A DNA stretch of 31,157 nt from Euglena gracilis (GCA_900893395.1 CAAHFI011260759.1:1-31157); one strand, 5' to 3'; shown: positions 1 to 10,309, counted from the first letter of the stretch. Numbers and translations: made by a program. Notes: generated by a model not told the origin, from the sequence alone.

Positions 1-224
1 GGTCATCCAAACAAACGCTTTGAAGCCGTTTTGGGCATGGATTTTTGACCAATGAAAAGTGGGTGGTCTTTTGACACAACCCCCCCTTGCAAGTTGCTCG
101 TGGAAGGAAAAAAGTATCCTTTGATGGAGAAATGATGGTTCAAGGATTCATCGGATTTACCGACTCTTCAAAAGGGAAAGTTACACGCTTGTCCCCAATG
201 TCAAAAAAGAAGTTCTTTCTCGTT

Positions 225-700
225 TGGAAATCAACGATTTTGACATCGAGGTGGACCTATTTGCAAACCACAGAATTCCAAGAGGCTCGGTATTGTACCC
301 GGGCGAACAACGCATTTTTCTACGATTGGAGTCGGATTGGAGAAAAGGAAAGTTCCATTTTGTGGGCGAATCCCCCTTTCTCGGTCCTCGACCGAGTTTT
401 GACCAAGGTGGCCATGGAACCTCTCCGGATGGTTTTGGTTTGCCCGGATTGGGGAGATTGTTATTGGAGGAATTTTGGAAAAGCTCTCCATTGCCCAAGT
501 TCAAGTCCCAATGGCATGGAAACGTACCGTTCCGATTTTCAAGAAAAAGCATTGCCAGCCCCACAATGGAATACAATTGTTTCGGTTTTGGATTCCAAGT
601 CGAAAAGCATCCCGATTTCGGAGTTGGACCCCAAGATCGTGAAATGGATTTTGAGGAAATGTCGGAAATGGGATTTGGAGCATTTGGTGAATGAAGTCAA
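225..700 (+). pseudogene. Methyltransferase-like domain (NPPF) of the chromovirus, fossil
   Basis: Two signatures are visible: IEVDLFANHRIPRG near 245-290 and WANPPFSVLDRVLTK near 360-405, followed by MVLVCPDWGDCYW near 430-470. The pattern (D-LFA, then NPP-aromatic, then a hydrophobic strand ending in P-D-W) is that of the DAM-like domain carried by DIRS and some other retroelements. There, NPP(F/W/Y) matches motif IV of amino-group DNA methyltransferases. Whether these retroelement domains methylate anything is not settled as far as I know. A related domain with NPPW occurs in the second element at about 9950-10195. It sits just upstream of RT, inside the same polyprotein region. Part of a broken element. 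Confidence 0.6.
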
Positions 701-1189
701 AAAGTACCCCAAAGTGAGTGTGGGGCATGGAAAGGGAGATTCAAGTGGATATTGATGAAATCCCGTTGTCTCCCCCCGTTTCACCAATCTCATCCTTGCC
801 CCATGACTCCTTTTTCAGATGGAGAAAATTTCAAGTGTCACCAAGTTGGAGCCGAATTATCAATTGAAGTGGATTGAGCTTCACCGAGAAGGACTACAAG
901 CCACCAACATGGTTTCAAGTATGAAGAATTGGAGTTCAATGGAGCCGATGGTATGGAAGTCCGAGGTACCCCTCTTCCCCCTTCACCGTTTCGGATCGAG
1001 AATTGTCCAAGGTGTGTGAAAGACTTTTGCAACAAATTCCCGTTCCACAAAAAGATGGTTTGTTTGACAAGGAAACCGAGAACTTCATGGTGATTTGCAA
1101 GGTGACCTAGCCCGTTTTGAAAAGGAACCCGAATTGAAAGTGCTCCTTGAAAAGTACATGGAAATTTTTGGTCCTCTCCCGAGCCCGGC

Positions 1190-2341
1190 ATGGGTTGTCA
1201 ACTCGTCCAATGTGATTTGGAACTCAAGGATGAGTTCAAGGGGAGGGTGATCCGTGGCAAATGTTGGCCAATGAGCGAAAAGGATTCCATGGAAATTCAC
1301 AAACAAGTGAATGAATTGGTGGAAAGTGGGTTGGTGGAGAGCTACCCCAAAGGAAAGACCCCAACCCATTGTTCTCCAACATTTTTGGTGGAAAAGAAGG
1401 AAAGCCAATCGAAAAGGATGGTGGGCCAATACAAAAAGGTCAACGACCATGTGAAAAGTCATTCGGCATTTTTACCAAACATGGAACAAATGGTCGAAAA
1501 TTTGGCCCAATGTCGATGGAAATCAAAACTCGACCTAAGAAGTGGGTTTTGGCAAGTCGGTTTGAGTGAAAGGGCAAAAGAACTCACCGCATTTGTCACC
1601 CCGAATGGTCAAGTTTGGCAATGGAATTGCATGCCATTTGGAATTCAAGCCGCACCCGCAATTTTTCAAGAACTCATGGAAAGGGTGATTTCGGAAATGA
1701 AGGAAAATCCAAAGGTTGCAAATTTGTTGGAACCGAAAAATGGCCAAAGGAAATGTTTTGTGGGAGCATTTTTCGATGATGTCGGGGTGGGAGCATCGAC
1801 CATCCCCGAACATTTGTTTTTGTTGGAGGAACTTTTCAAAGTGGTGAAAAAGCACAAGCTCCGAATCAAGTTGACCAAGTGTGACTTTTTGAAAGAAAGC
1901 ATTGAGTACCTTGGTTTTTCGGTTCAATGGGGATCATGGAGGCCAAGTGAGAAAAAGATTCAAGCTTTGGTGGATTTCAAAGTGAAAAGTTTGAAAGATC
2001 TCCGTGCTTTTTTGGGAGCTTGCAACTTTTTTCGTCGCCATGTGAAAGCATTCACATTTTCAAGTGCGGATTTGACCGATCTTCTCAAGAAAAATGCAAG
2101 ATTTGTTTGGACCCAAAAAGAAGAAAAGCTCATCGAGGACATCAAGCAAAAACTTTTGGATGCGGTGCCCCTCGGGGTACCACGGTCATGTGGAGAAATG
2201 GTTGTCATTACCGATGCCTCCGACCGGGGGGAGGTGGTACGATTTTTCAATGGCAATCATTGGACCCTCTCAAGTCCCTCAAGGATTTGCAACCCAAGGT
2301 ATGTCCAAAGAAGGTGTGCTCATTCACAATTACCCAAATGA
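1190..2341 (+). pseudogene. Ty3-type reverse transcriptase and start of RNase H (fossil pol)
   Basis: This is a 383-residue open stretch. Finger-region residues include PTHCSPTFLVEKKE near 1365-1410. Palm signatures are SKLDLRSGFWQVGL near 1520-1565, MPFGIQAAPAIFQELM near 1630-1680 and the catalytic FFDDVGVG near 1768-1793, where F replaces the usual Y of YxDD. The thumb and connection carry YLGFSVQWG and LRAFLGACNFFRRHV near 1905-2045, the typical Ty3 junction. The RNase H start VVITDASDRG is near 2202-2232. The role in a live element would be copying element RNA into DNA in a virus-like particle. It belongs to the chromovirus copy at 1-4975 and is not functional as it stands. Confidence 0.9.
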
Positions 2342-2531
2342 ATTTCCGGTTGGTCCCGATCGGGCATTGGAATTGGAAATGGTGCCCCACAAGGTCCCGG
2401 TATTCACTTTGAACAAGAACTTTTGGCCGGTGTGCTATTTTTTCAACGCAAAGTCGAATTTTACAAGGTTTGCCGGTTGTTTGGTTTTGTGATCATGAGG
2501 CCCTCAAGAATTTCTTGGACAAAGAACCCCC

Positions 2532-4394
2532 GTGAATCAAAGATTGAGACGTTGGTTTTGTTTTTTGGGTCAATTCAAGATCAAGATTGTGCATACACCC
2601 GGAATGAAGAATGAGTGGTGTGATTGGTTGTCAAGGAGTCATTTTGACCAAAAGTTCAATGTTGAATTCGAAAATTTGGCAAAAGATGCATTCGAAAAGA
2701 TGGACTCCCAATTGGATCTTTCTTTGCAAGTTTTGTCGTTTGAGATGAAAGATTTCAATTTTCCATTGGATTACCCATCGAGTGATTTTGCCGAGATTTG
2801 GGAAAAATTGGAACCATGGAAAGCTCAAGTCATCGATGATTGTTTGTGGTTCAAGGCCAAAGACAAACTTTTTTGTGAGCGAAAATTGGCCATCCCAAGG
2901 AAAGTCTTCCCAAGTTTCATCGTGGTACATCGAGCTCATGGTCATCCCGGTCCCGAACGTACGCTTTGGTCATTTCTCCAAAATTTCCATTCATCCCTCT
3001 CGAGAAAGGATTTGTTCGGTTTGTTTCGGAATGTTTTGGGTTCATGTCAAACATGTGTCATGTCAAAGCCAAGTTCACAAGCCGATCGTGGACTTTTGGG
3101 TTGTTTGCCAATTCCTCCCCTTTGCAATGACATCATTTTTCTCGATTTTGTCGCCCTTGATGAATTCAATTCTTTTGATTACGCTTTGGGCATTGTGGAT
3201 GGTTTGAGTCGGTTTTGTTTGTACCTCCCATGCCACAAAGAAGTGACGGGTGAAAAAGTCTTGAAGATGATTTTGAAAGAATGGGTGGAAAAATTTGGTC
3301 GCCCCAACGAAGTTTTGAGTGACAATGACATTCGCTTCAAGTCAAGTTCCGGTTTTTACCAAGAGGCCATGAAATCACTCGGAATCAAGGTTTCGTTTTC
3401 TCTTCCGAGGCATCCTTCATCAAATGGTTTGATGGAAAGAGAAAATCGTTCGTTTGTGCAAACATTGAGATGTCTTGTGCACGAAACGGGTACAAAAGAT
3501 TGGCCAAAGTTGCTTCCGTACGTCAATTTTGTGATGAACAGCCAGATTTCAAGTTCGACGGGAATGTCTCCATCGGAACTTTTCCTCGGTCGATCTCCAT
3601 GGAAATTCGAAAGTGTTGGAGAACCGTGTGAAAGTCCATCTGTCGAAAATTGGATTTTGGAACAGCTTTTGCTTCAAGAAAAGGCAAGTTTGAGGCTGAA
3701 ACATCTCAGATCTTTGGCGATGGAGCGGAAAAACAAGGTTCGGAAACCTGCCGTTTATGAAATTGGTCAATTTGTTCTCGTCCACAAGTCTCGATGGCCC
3801 CAGAGAAAAGTCGAAAAGATCGCCAGTCCATGGTTTGGACCCTACAAAGTTGTTCAAGTGCACTACAACTCTTTGCAAATTTTGGCATCTCCATCATTGG
3901 GAGGTTTGGTGAAAGTTTCGTTCTCCCAAGTGAAACACTGGAGTTCTGTCCATGACCCACACAATGACACTTCGTTTTTGTCAGAGGAGTGTGAGGAATT
4001 TGATGGTGCACAAACCCCTGCTTCATTCACAGGTCACACAGACGACCGAGGAACAGGCGGCGAACAGCGAGGCGCAAGCGACGCACACAGAGGCGCACGC
4101 GACGAACGCACGACAAAACCACAACACGACAGAACAAGGCCAGAACAGGAAACGCGAGGCGAAAGGCCCAGAACAGCCGAACGAGCACGCGACGCACGGC
4201 CGAGCGCACGCGACGAACCCCAGAAACCAGAAGGACCCAGACCCCGAAAGACCAGTTCCCCATCTTTTTCTTCTCAGATGGTTACAAGAAGCAAGGCCCG
4301 AGGGCCAGAATCAAGTTTCAAGTCAAAGAATCAAATTTTGAAGTCGGTCGACATGGGGTGTCAAGAGAATTTGGCAGAAAAAGTCGGAGTTTGA
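2532..4394 (+). pseudogene. RNase H end, integrase and charged tail (fossil pol)
   Basis: This is a 620-residue open stretch. It begins in the end of RNase H, with IVHTPGMKNEWCDWLSR near 2585-2635. The integrase follows with its zinc-binding HHCC region (HRAHGHPGPE near 2928, CQTC near 3045). Its catalytic core shows FLDF near 3137-3148, LSDND near 3314-3328 and GLMERENR near 3425-3450, a DDE arrangement. The GPY/F module WFGPYKVVQVHY lies near 3832-3867. After that the protein becomes an arginine/glutamate/threonine-rich low-complexity tail. It would insert element cDNA into the genome. The chromodomain signature lies beyond this stretch, at 4717-4905. Fossil part of the chromovirus. Confidence 0.9.
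4027..4263 (+). repeat. GC-rich, minisatellite-like charged tail within pol
   Basis: Composition changes sharply here: flanking pol is AT-rich with long T and A runs, while this stretch is dominated by GC-rich GGCGCACGCGACGAACG-type words repeated imperfectly. It encodes an arginine, aspartate, glutamate and threonine-rich low-complexity segment, for example RGERPRTAERARDARPSA. It looks like a local repeat expansion tolerated in a linker between integrase and chromodomain. No fold is expected. Confidence 0.6.
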
Positions 4395-4432
4395 GAAGGA
4401 CAACTTGGAGGAGAGTGGACCTGAGGGTCCTT

Positions 4433-4500
4433 TGCAGCAGGCTGCTGCAGGCTGCTGCTTGAACTTGCTGTTGATGTTCAAAATGTTGATGTTCAAAATG
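4433..4500. repeat. CTG palindrome and 15-bp tandem duplication
   Basis: 4433-4449 is a perfect palindrome with 8-bp arms (TGCAGCAG, G, CTGCTGCA). It is followed by a further GCTGCTGC and then by two exact tandem copies of TTGATGTTCAAAATG at 4471-4485 and 4486-4500. This lies in the variable segment between the integrase tail and the chromodomain. Confidence 0.8.
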
Positions 4501-4716
4501 TTGTGATGATGCTGTTCAACTTCCACAAGAAGAACTTCAACATGAAGGAGTTCTGGGCCTGTGGGCCCCATCTGCAGCCCAGTGCTGCAGATTCTGTGCT
4601 GTTTTCCCAGTTTCACAGCCAGAACCAGAAAAAGTCAGCAGTTTTGCTTCAGAATGTGTTTCAGATTTGCCCAAAACAGCCAGACAGTTTTCAGAAATGG
4701 AGGCTGCAAAAATGGG

Positions 4717-4905
4717 TTTTTACAATGTTGAAGCCATTTTGGATCACAAGTTCAGAAATGGTTGGAGGTTTTGACAAAGTGGGAGAATTACCCAGTGCAT
4801 TCATCAACATGGGAACCAGTCAGAAGTTTCATTTTGCCAGGTGGAAGAATGAACACAGTTTTTCAGAATTACATTCAGGACAATGGTTTGCAAGAGGTTT
4901 TGAAG
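4717..4905 (+). pseudogene. Chromodomain of the chromovirus (fossil)
   Basis: Signatures are YNVEAILDHKFRN near 4722-4758 and TKWENYPVHSSTWEPV near 4771-4818. The latter matches the chromodomain consensus (V/T-K-W-x-x-Y-P, then S-T-W-E-P) with its aromatic cage tryptophans. A downstream FQNYIQDNGLQEVLKKVQ helix fits the domain's C-terminal helix. In chromoviruses this domain follows integrase and steers insertion toward modified histones. Its position after integrase supports assignment to that clade. Part of the broken element. Confidence 0.7.
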
Positions 4906-4975
4906 AAAGTGCAGAAGAATGCGAATACCCAACCCAGTCCAGTTTTCACAGTCAAACTGTTTCCATGAAATTTGG

Positions 4976-5200
4976 TGCCTTGGGCATCAGAAACTGACCC
5001 CAGCATGCACAACCAGCCAAGAAAGCAGAATAACCCCTCTCTTTTCTAAGTGCCAGCCCAGCTGCTGAGGAGTAGGATGTCTGGGTGCAGAAGCCACAGG
5101 GCCAGAGGCACTTAGGTCTTGCACCTAAGAGTGGAATCAGCCTGAATTCGAATGCCATTTTGGCCAGGCCATGATTCTACCAACAGGTTCGCCGCAGCAC
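4976..5200. other. Probable downstream flank or LTR zone of the chromovirus, with hairpins
   Basis: No coding signal is seen. 5046-5054 (CTAAGTGCC) and 5107-5115 (GGCACTTAG) are perfect inverted copies. Overlapping them, 5111-5129 forms a 7-bp hairpin (CTTAGGT, CTTGC, ACCTAAG). The stretch lies where a 3' LTR would be expected, but no matching copy is in the window, so LTR identity is an inference only. Confidence 0.35.
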
Positions 5201-5400
5201 CAACCAACCACAACAACAAGTCACTTCATCATCAACATCATGTTCTTCTTCATCATGTCATTTCAGAAGATGTTGTGTTCATCATTTTGATGAAGATAGA
5301 GTTGTCGTTCATCATTTGTTGTTCGTTGACTTTGTTGTTCTTTGATTGTTGTTCTTTGTGGACATGTTCATGTCTGTTGGATTGGATTGTTTGATTATGG
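5200..5400. repeat. Imperfect trinucleotide-rich tract (CAT/TTG/TTC)
   Basis: This is a simple-sequence zone of CATCATCAACATCATG-type words changing into TTGTTGTTCTTTG-type words. Apparent open frames across it have biased composition and no recognisable domain. Confidence 0.7.
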
Positions 5401-5540
5401 CTTTTCCCAGTTTTTGTGAGAGAAAGAAAGGCCAGAGAGAGAGCAAACGGGAAAGAGAAAGAAAACCCCCACAGCCACAAACGACACAAGCTGGCTGGTG
5501 TAAAAAGTTTTTGATTTCTCTTCCACTGCCCCCTGACCAA

Positions 5541-5592
5541 AAAAAAAAGTGAACAATTGATGCCGATTTTCGGCCCACGTTCACGAGTCCAA
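5541..5592. repeat. Nested hairpin between two A runs
   Basis: GTGAAC (5549-5554) pairs with GTTCAC (5579-5584). Inside it GCCGA (5562-5566) pairs with TCGGC (5570-5574) around TTT. A run of about ten A lies on each side. It could be a terminator-like or transposon-end structure. Nothing else fixes its role. Confidence 0.6.
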
Positions 5593-5599
5593 AAAAAAA

Positions 5600-7150
5600 A
5601 GACGTTCGCCTGAGAATTTCAGCCAAGTCTTTTGAGCCCCCTTTTTGTGTGCTTGGTGGGGCTTTGCTCCACCAAGGGGGGGATTGAAAAGGTGGCTTTG
5701 GCTACCTTCCCCCCCCTGACCTCCCTGGGCAGTGGATGAAAGAGACCCCCTTTGCTCATTGAAGAAAGGTGCAAGAACACTCACAATTGGCCCATGTGTG
5801 CTTCATGGGGGGGGCCTTCCACAAAGGAGTCTTCCCCAACGCCCCCCCCCACCAACCGCCCAACCACACCCAGCACATTCTTACTATGACGTCTGGTACT
5901 TTTTGGTGTACATATCTTACCTGCACAGGCTGGCCTTGGTGCTTTGAACACAATGTTTCCCATGCTTGTGGCTTGGAAGTAAAAGCGCCACGAAGGACAA
6001 AAGTTCGAGGAAAAAGGAGAGTACAAAAAAAAGATCCTACGCAAAAGCTCAGTCCAAGAAGAAGGAGAAGAAGGACTGAAAGCTTTACAGATCTTTCAAG
6101 ACGTTGTTGTCAGAATGCTGGAGTATCCTTGTGCCACGCCGTTGTTTGAGTTGGTTGGGGCAGGGTTCACAGTCCCCGCCACAAAATGGCTAGTACAAGT
6201 GGCATTTGTATGTGGAAGGATACGTCAATGTTTCAAATTGGCAAAGTTCCAATCCAATTTCAAGTTCAGCAAAAAGGAGAATGAGAGGCAAAAGATGAAA
6301 GGAGTGTCCTCCCCACAAGTGCACCTTAGGCTCCAGGTCGGCACAGGGGACAGCCCAAATTTCAGTTATTCAAGTGGTGAAGCCTCTTTGCAATGATTGT
6401 GTTTCAATTTGAGCCCCCTCCCTGCAAGATTGGCTTTGAGATTGTGCTGGCCAGGCCCAAGCCCAGGGCCCAGGTGGGAGGACCGCTACAAGGGGGCCTA
6501 CCACAGGCATGGTACTGCCCCTGGCAGCCCCCCACTGGCCCCCTCATCCCAGGGGTGCCCTGGGGAATGGTTGGGAGGGGGACCAACCTTTCCCAGGGTG
6601 CCCCAAGGGCTCTGGTTGGTGGTGGCCCGTGGCCCCCATATTTGTGCTGGACATTGTTGGACTAAATCCCTGCAATAGATGTATTATATCCCTGACTCAG
6701 CGTTCAAAAATTTAAAAAAATTTCAGCCCCCCCCCAAAAAAGGCCAATTTTGGCGCCGCAAAAATATTGCCGAAGGCAGTGGGCACGAAGAGTCAGAGAG
6801 GGGTGTGTGGGCGGCGCCAGGTTTTAAAACTTCAAAGCCCAAAATTGAATTAGGAGGCGCCTATCCTATTAAAATTTCTCTTTTTGCAGCTGCAACTGTC
6901 CTGAACTCTTTGACTCCTGGAAGGCCTGAGCGTCAGGAAAGATTTCAAGTCTTGGTTTATGCTGTGCTGAAGGAAAGTGTGTGCTGTGGAAAGGAAAAGG
7001 TTTCAAGTTTGACCCCCCAGTTGGGTGAAAAAGGCAACCAGAAAACACGACTTCCACTTTCAGGTCCTAACCCATTCGTCCACCATGTCGATGAGTGCCT
7101 GTCGTCGTTCTCCTGTCATGTGGATGGGTCTTTGTTTCTTCGCCACTGTT
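5600..7150. other. Unassigned stretch with poly-C/G runs and a GC-rich patch
   Basis: No gene is recognised. Features are poly-C and poly-G runs (for example around 5711-5718, 5806-5814 and 5843-5852) and a GC-rich patch at about 6450-6640 that keeps several overlapping frames open by composition. A 187-residue frame at 6679-7242 resembles no family I know. Overlapping open frames in all directions argue against a coding origin. It may be decayed repeat. Confidence 0.4.
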
Positions 7151-7157
7151 CCAGGTT

Positions 7158-7418
7158 TCAGTTCGCTTTTGCCATAACCCAGAGGTCTCCCGTTCTGTGG
7201 GGTCTGGGTAGATTTTTGTCTCGCAATACCACTCCTTCATAGTCCTGCGGCAGTTTTTTCACCAGTTCAGCCACCTTTCCGCCTTGTGTTTCCTGTCCTT
7301 CTGGCACACACAACACCGTGAACCTTGTCAGATTCCTTTGCTGATTTCTGAAGTTGTTTTGCCTATGTTTCCAGTGTTCTTTCGTCTTCGAACATTTTTT
7401 GCTCGTCCTGGCACGCAT
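7158..7418 (-). pseudogene. Possible coding remnant, unrecognised
   Basis: This is an 86-residue hydrophilic frame with sequences such as VLCVPEGQETQGGKV and VAELVKKLPQDYEGVVLRD. The pattern of a basic coiled stretch followed by a 'VPEG' strand faintly recalls LINE ORF1 RNA-binding domains, but the match is too weak to name. Further minus-strand hydrophilic sequence continues at 7540-7848. The role is unknown, and a chance frame is quite possible. Confidence 0.2.
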
Positions 7419-7819
7419 CAGTAGGAATCTGCAAATTCATTGCTCGAACCGCTGAATATTTTTCTGAAGTTGGTGTATATTCTGTCCCCTGTGGTTTAGT
7501 TCCTTCAGCTGGAGCCAACTGGACAGCAGCCGCAGTGGTTCACCTATTGGGGCCAATGATTGTAGTGTGGAAAAACTCCCAGTTGGTGTTGTTCCATCCA
7601 CGGATATCCGAGGATGACATGCACTTGGATGTTGGCATCATGGAAGTGTCCAATGGTTGGCCCCACTCCCTTGTTCTGTCCGTGTTGTGCACCGTGATGA
7701 AAACTGCAGTTCCATGTGACTTCGTGAAAACCTCATTCCATCCTTGCCCCGTCCGCTGTGATCTGGGCCAAGGGTTTTTGTGAGCGTCTGAAGTTTTTGT
7801 TGGGGAATCAGGTTCTTTT

Positions 7820-9010
7820 TCACCAGGTTGCCTGTGCTCTCGTGTCATTTAGATCTTTCGAGGAGGAATTTGACAGGCTTGAAGGGAAATATGCTGGAAC
7901 GCAATCCGAGTGTGCCAGAAAAAAATGGTGTGATGGAACCTCGTGAACCAAGGGAAAATTACCGTACGGGAATGGCGAGACTTTGTCATAAATTTCAGAA
8001 TAGCCTGGAGACAGGTGAAAAGCGCCACTGACGATGGGCAGGAAGACTGGTCAAGGGGAAATTGCCAAATTTCATTTTGCATTGGGTCGCCGATGAGGAG
8101 GAAAGAATCAACGTGTGGACCGAAAGTCAAAATGTACCCTGGAGTGCCAGCAACTGAGGAAAAACATTATTTGTGCCGTGGAACATGTCACTGGGGAAAA
8201 GCCCGCAAGGTTTCGTAAGTTTCACCGCTGGAGTTCGAAGTCTTTTTGCCCAACACTACGATTTGCGACAAACTGAAAGAGGTCAGTGGGAAACCAAACA
8301 CAGGCACATATAAAAGGACAAAATTGTGGAGGAACAGCCAAAAATGGGAGCTGAAAGAAATTTTCTGTTTTGTTGAGCAAAAATTGTCATCCAGGGATTC
8401 TCAAGACATGATACACAGTTCCAGGAGCCAAATGCATTTGGAAACCGGAGGGCCAGGTCTGCTAAGGCAGATCGGGCCAAGGGTCCAGGACACCCTTCCC
8501 AACACGGTCAGCAAAGGGGAGCGAAAACGGTGGCAAAGCCTTCCGTTGGAAAATCGGATTCACAGGCGCAGCTCCTGCGACCAATGCAAACGTGAACCCC
8601 CAGTGCAAAATCCAGTGCCAGTGGTTCGATCACAGTCATTGCCCCCCCCAGCAATCTCAATTTGGCAATGGGGGGGATGGAAAATGATTCTGTGCAGAAT
8701 TCCAATGCCAATGCCAATTTTCAGGGAAATCAGTGGTGGCATTCAAATCAACAGAATTTTGACTCACACTCTGGTGGAGGCAAAGGCAAAGGAAAAGTCA
8801 AAGGGCAAAGGAAACAATTCTTGGGGGAAAGGAAACAATGGAAAATGACTGGTCCAGGGGAAAGGGCCAGGACGGTGGAAAAGGCAAAGGAAAGGAAGGG
8901 GGAAAGGAAACCGATGCTAGGACAGCCGGGGTGGACCGTTGGGGGCGGAGCCGCCCCGGGCTCGCATACCCAGCCCCACACAAAGACATACGCAAATCCC
9001 AGGGTGGCAT
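7820..9010 (+). pseudogene. Gag-like region with basic nucleocapsid-like end (fossil)
   Basis: The middle shows hydrophilic, tryptophan-containing helical sequence such as LPNFILHWVADEEERINVW near 8065-8120. The end is rich in asparagine, glutamine, glycine and lysine (MENDSVQNSNANANFQ near 8675-8720, then GGGKGKGKVKG near 8775-8810), as in RNA-binding nucleocapsid tails. I saw no convincing CCHC knuckle here. The position just upstream of the methyltransferase and protease regions supports gag. In a live element it would form the particle shell and bind RNA. Confidence 0.5.
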
Positions 9011-9174
9011 GAGAAATCTCGTGCGAGTGAAAACACGATGAAAAACCTGCCATCCCAGGAGATCTCTGCGCAAGGTGTGTCCAGTGTGTCGGGTGTGTGC
9101 GTGCGTGACGTGCAAATCTGTGATTCAGGCCCAAATCTGTAAAAAATCAGACCTCATAAGAGGTCGTGCACAGC

Positions 9175-9610
9175 CTTCCGTAAAGAAAAGAGCTTTAGAC
9201 CTTTTTTGCGGTAAAGGCTCGGTTGGATGCCTGAGAGAGCAGGGGTTTAAGTTTGTGTCACTGGACATAAACCCCAGATTTAACCCAACCCACTGTGCAA
9301 ATATTTTGGAGTGGAGAATATTGGAGGTACTCCCCGGATATTTTCAGATCATCGCTGCGGGGTGCCCTGTACAGAATATAGCTTGGCCAAAACATTGGGA
9401 GTCAGAAATTTGGAGGGGGCAGATCGGCTGGTCAAAAAACTTTGGAGATTGTCGAATATTTTCAAACCAAAGTTGTGGTGGATTGAAAATCCCCGTCATG
9501 GACTTTTACGAAAAAGACCCCTGTGTTCAAAATCTGACTTTTGTCGATGTTGATTATTCTCAATTTTCAGATTGGGGATATCAAAAACCCACCCGAATCT
9601 GGGGGAGCGA
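9175..9610 (+). pseudogene. C5-cytosine DNA methyltransferase-like region (fossil, retroelement-borne)
   Basis: Motif I (SAM-binding) reads ALDLFCGKGSVGCL near 9192-9233, followed by the acidic strand end FVSLDINPRFNPT near 9253-9290. A motif IV-like VPCTEYSLAKTLG, with the P-C expected for the C5 catalytic cysteine, lies near 9362-9400. A motif VI-like WWIENPRHGLLRKRP lies near 9475-9520, then SDWGYQKPTRIW near 9568-9605. The ENP in place of the common ENV, together with the GLLRKRP and Y-KPTRIW features, resembles phage and virus-type relatives more than host maintenance enzymes. Cytosine methyltransferases captured by retrotransposons have been reported in dinoflagellate and charophyte genomes. 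Whether this one belongs with those is open. Part of a broken element. Confidence 0.6.
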
Positions 9611-9869
9611 AAAATCTGAGCAAGATACAAAACAACTTTGTGATGGCCATACCTGCCCGAATTTGATTCCTGGGGGGAGGAGTCACCGTGAAAAGTTTGG
9701 GAGGATATGGAATGACAGTTGGCACCCAGAAAAAATGGAGGATGCCCAAACAACTGGTGGAGTATTTGTTAACCGTGTTGGAACGAAAAAACGGATATCG
9801 TAGGGAGGATTATGCTGTTAGGAAAGTTTGTATGGAGGAAATTCAGAAGGAATTTCGGGTTAAGGCAGA

Positions 9870-10200
9870 AGGGGATTGTTTGCAACCAGCCAAAATACCT
9901 GGTGTGAAAAGTTTTACGGGGAGGATGATGATGCCATGAAAAAGGATTGGGGGGCGGAGGAAACGTTGTGGATGAACCCCCCCTGGGCTTTGTGGCTTGA
10001 GGTGGCTAAAAAATTGCAAAATTCCAATTGTCGGGCGATTTGCATATGCCCAGACTGGAATAGGAGGTGGGTGAAAAATCTGGTGGCCATTGCTGTCAAA
10101 AAGACTTATTTTCCCAAAGGGACAAAGTTGTTTGAGGCTGATGGGAGGATTTTGAGGGGCACCCGTTGGGGGGTGTGGGCCTTGTTGATTGATAGAAAGC
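9870..10200 (+). pseudogene. Amino-methyltransferase-like domain (NPPW), fossil
   Basis: Signatures are FYGEDDDAMKKDWG near 9912-9953, LWMNPPWALWLEVAKKL near 9967-10017, CRAICICPDWNRRWV near 10030-10075 and WGVWALLIDR near 10167-10196. NPPW corresponds to motif IV of N6-adenine or N4-cytosine methyltransferases. The arrangement, an acidic D-A-x-x-x-W block, then NPP-aromatic, then C-P-D-W, is the same as in the domain at 225-700 of the left element. It follows directly after the C5-like region and before the protease. An enzymatic role is inferred only from motif IV. Confidence 0.6.
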
Positions 10201-10309
10201 AACCCTCCAGGGGGGGGCAGCCCCCGGGAAGAAAAGTTGGTTCGGCTGAAAAAAAGAATGTTGAGGGGGACAAAAACTCGGGGAGGATCGAATAAACTTG
10301 GGGAGGACA

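Larger units (their letters stand above)
1..4975 (+). mobile_element. Ty3/gypsy chromovirus-type LTR retrotransposon, broken copy
   Basis: This is one LTR retrotransposon read left to right, entering from outside the window, so its 5' end and 5' LTR are not seen. Parts in order are a methyltransferase-like domain with NPPF (about 225-700), reverse transcriptase (1190-2100), RNase H (about 2200-2640), integrase (about 2900-3950), a charged GC-rich tail (4027-4263) and a chromodomain (about 4717-4905). RT, RNase H, integrase, chromodomain is the order of chromoviruses. The pol reading stretches are long (383 and 620 residues), so this is the youngest element in the window. It is nevertheless broken, with a handful of breaks. 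The 3' LTR should lie downstream of 4975, but without its partner I could not delimit it. Confidence 0.85.

Noticed and set aside
225-700. A DIRS element on the basis of its DAM-like domain
   Set aside because: The following RT, DDE integrase and chromodomain are of Ty3 chromovirus type, and no tyrosine recombinase is seen.
6393-6715. Overlapping proline/glycine-rich frames
   Set aside because: GC-rich composition keeps all frames open; no domain or start context.
7535-7848. Coding frames on both strands
   Set aside because: Both strands are open, neither has a recognisable domain, and the region is upstream of the gag-like start.
9075-10295. A free-standing host DNA methyltransferase gene
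   Set aside because: It lies between gag-like and protease/RT regions in the same direction and at similar decay, so it belongs to the retroelement.
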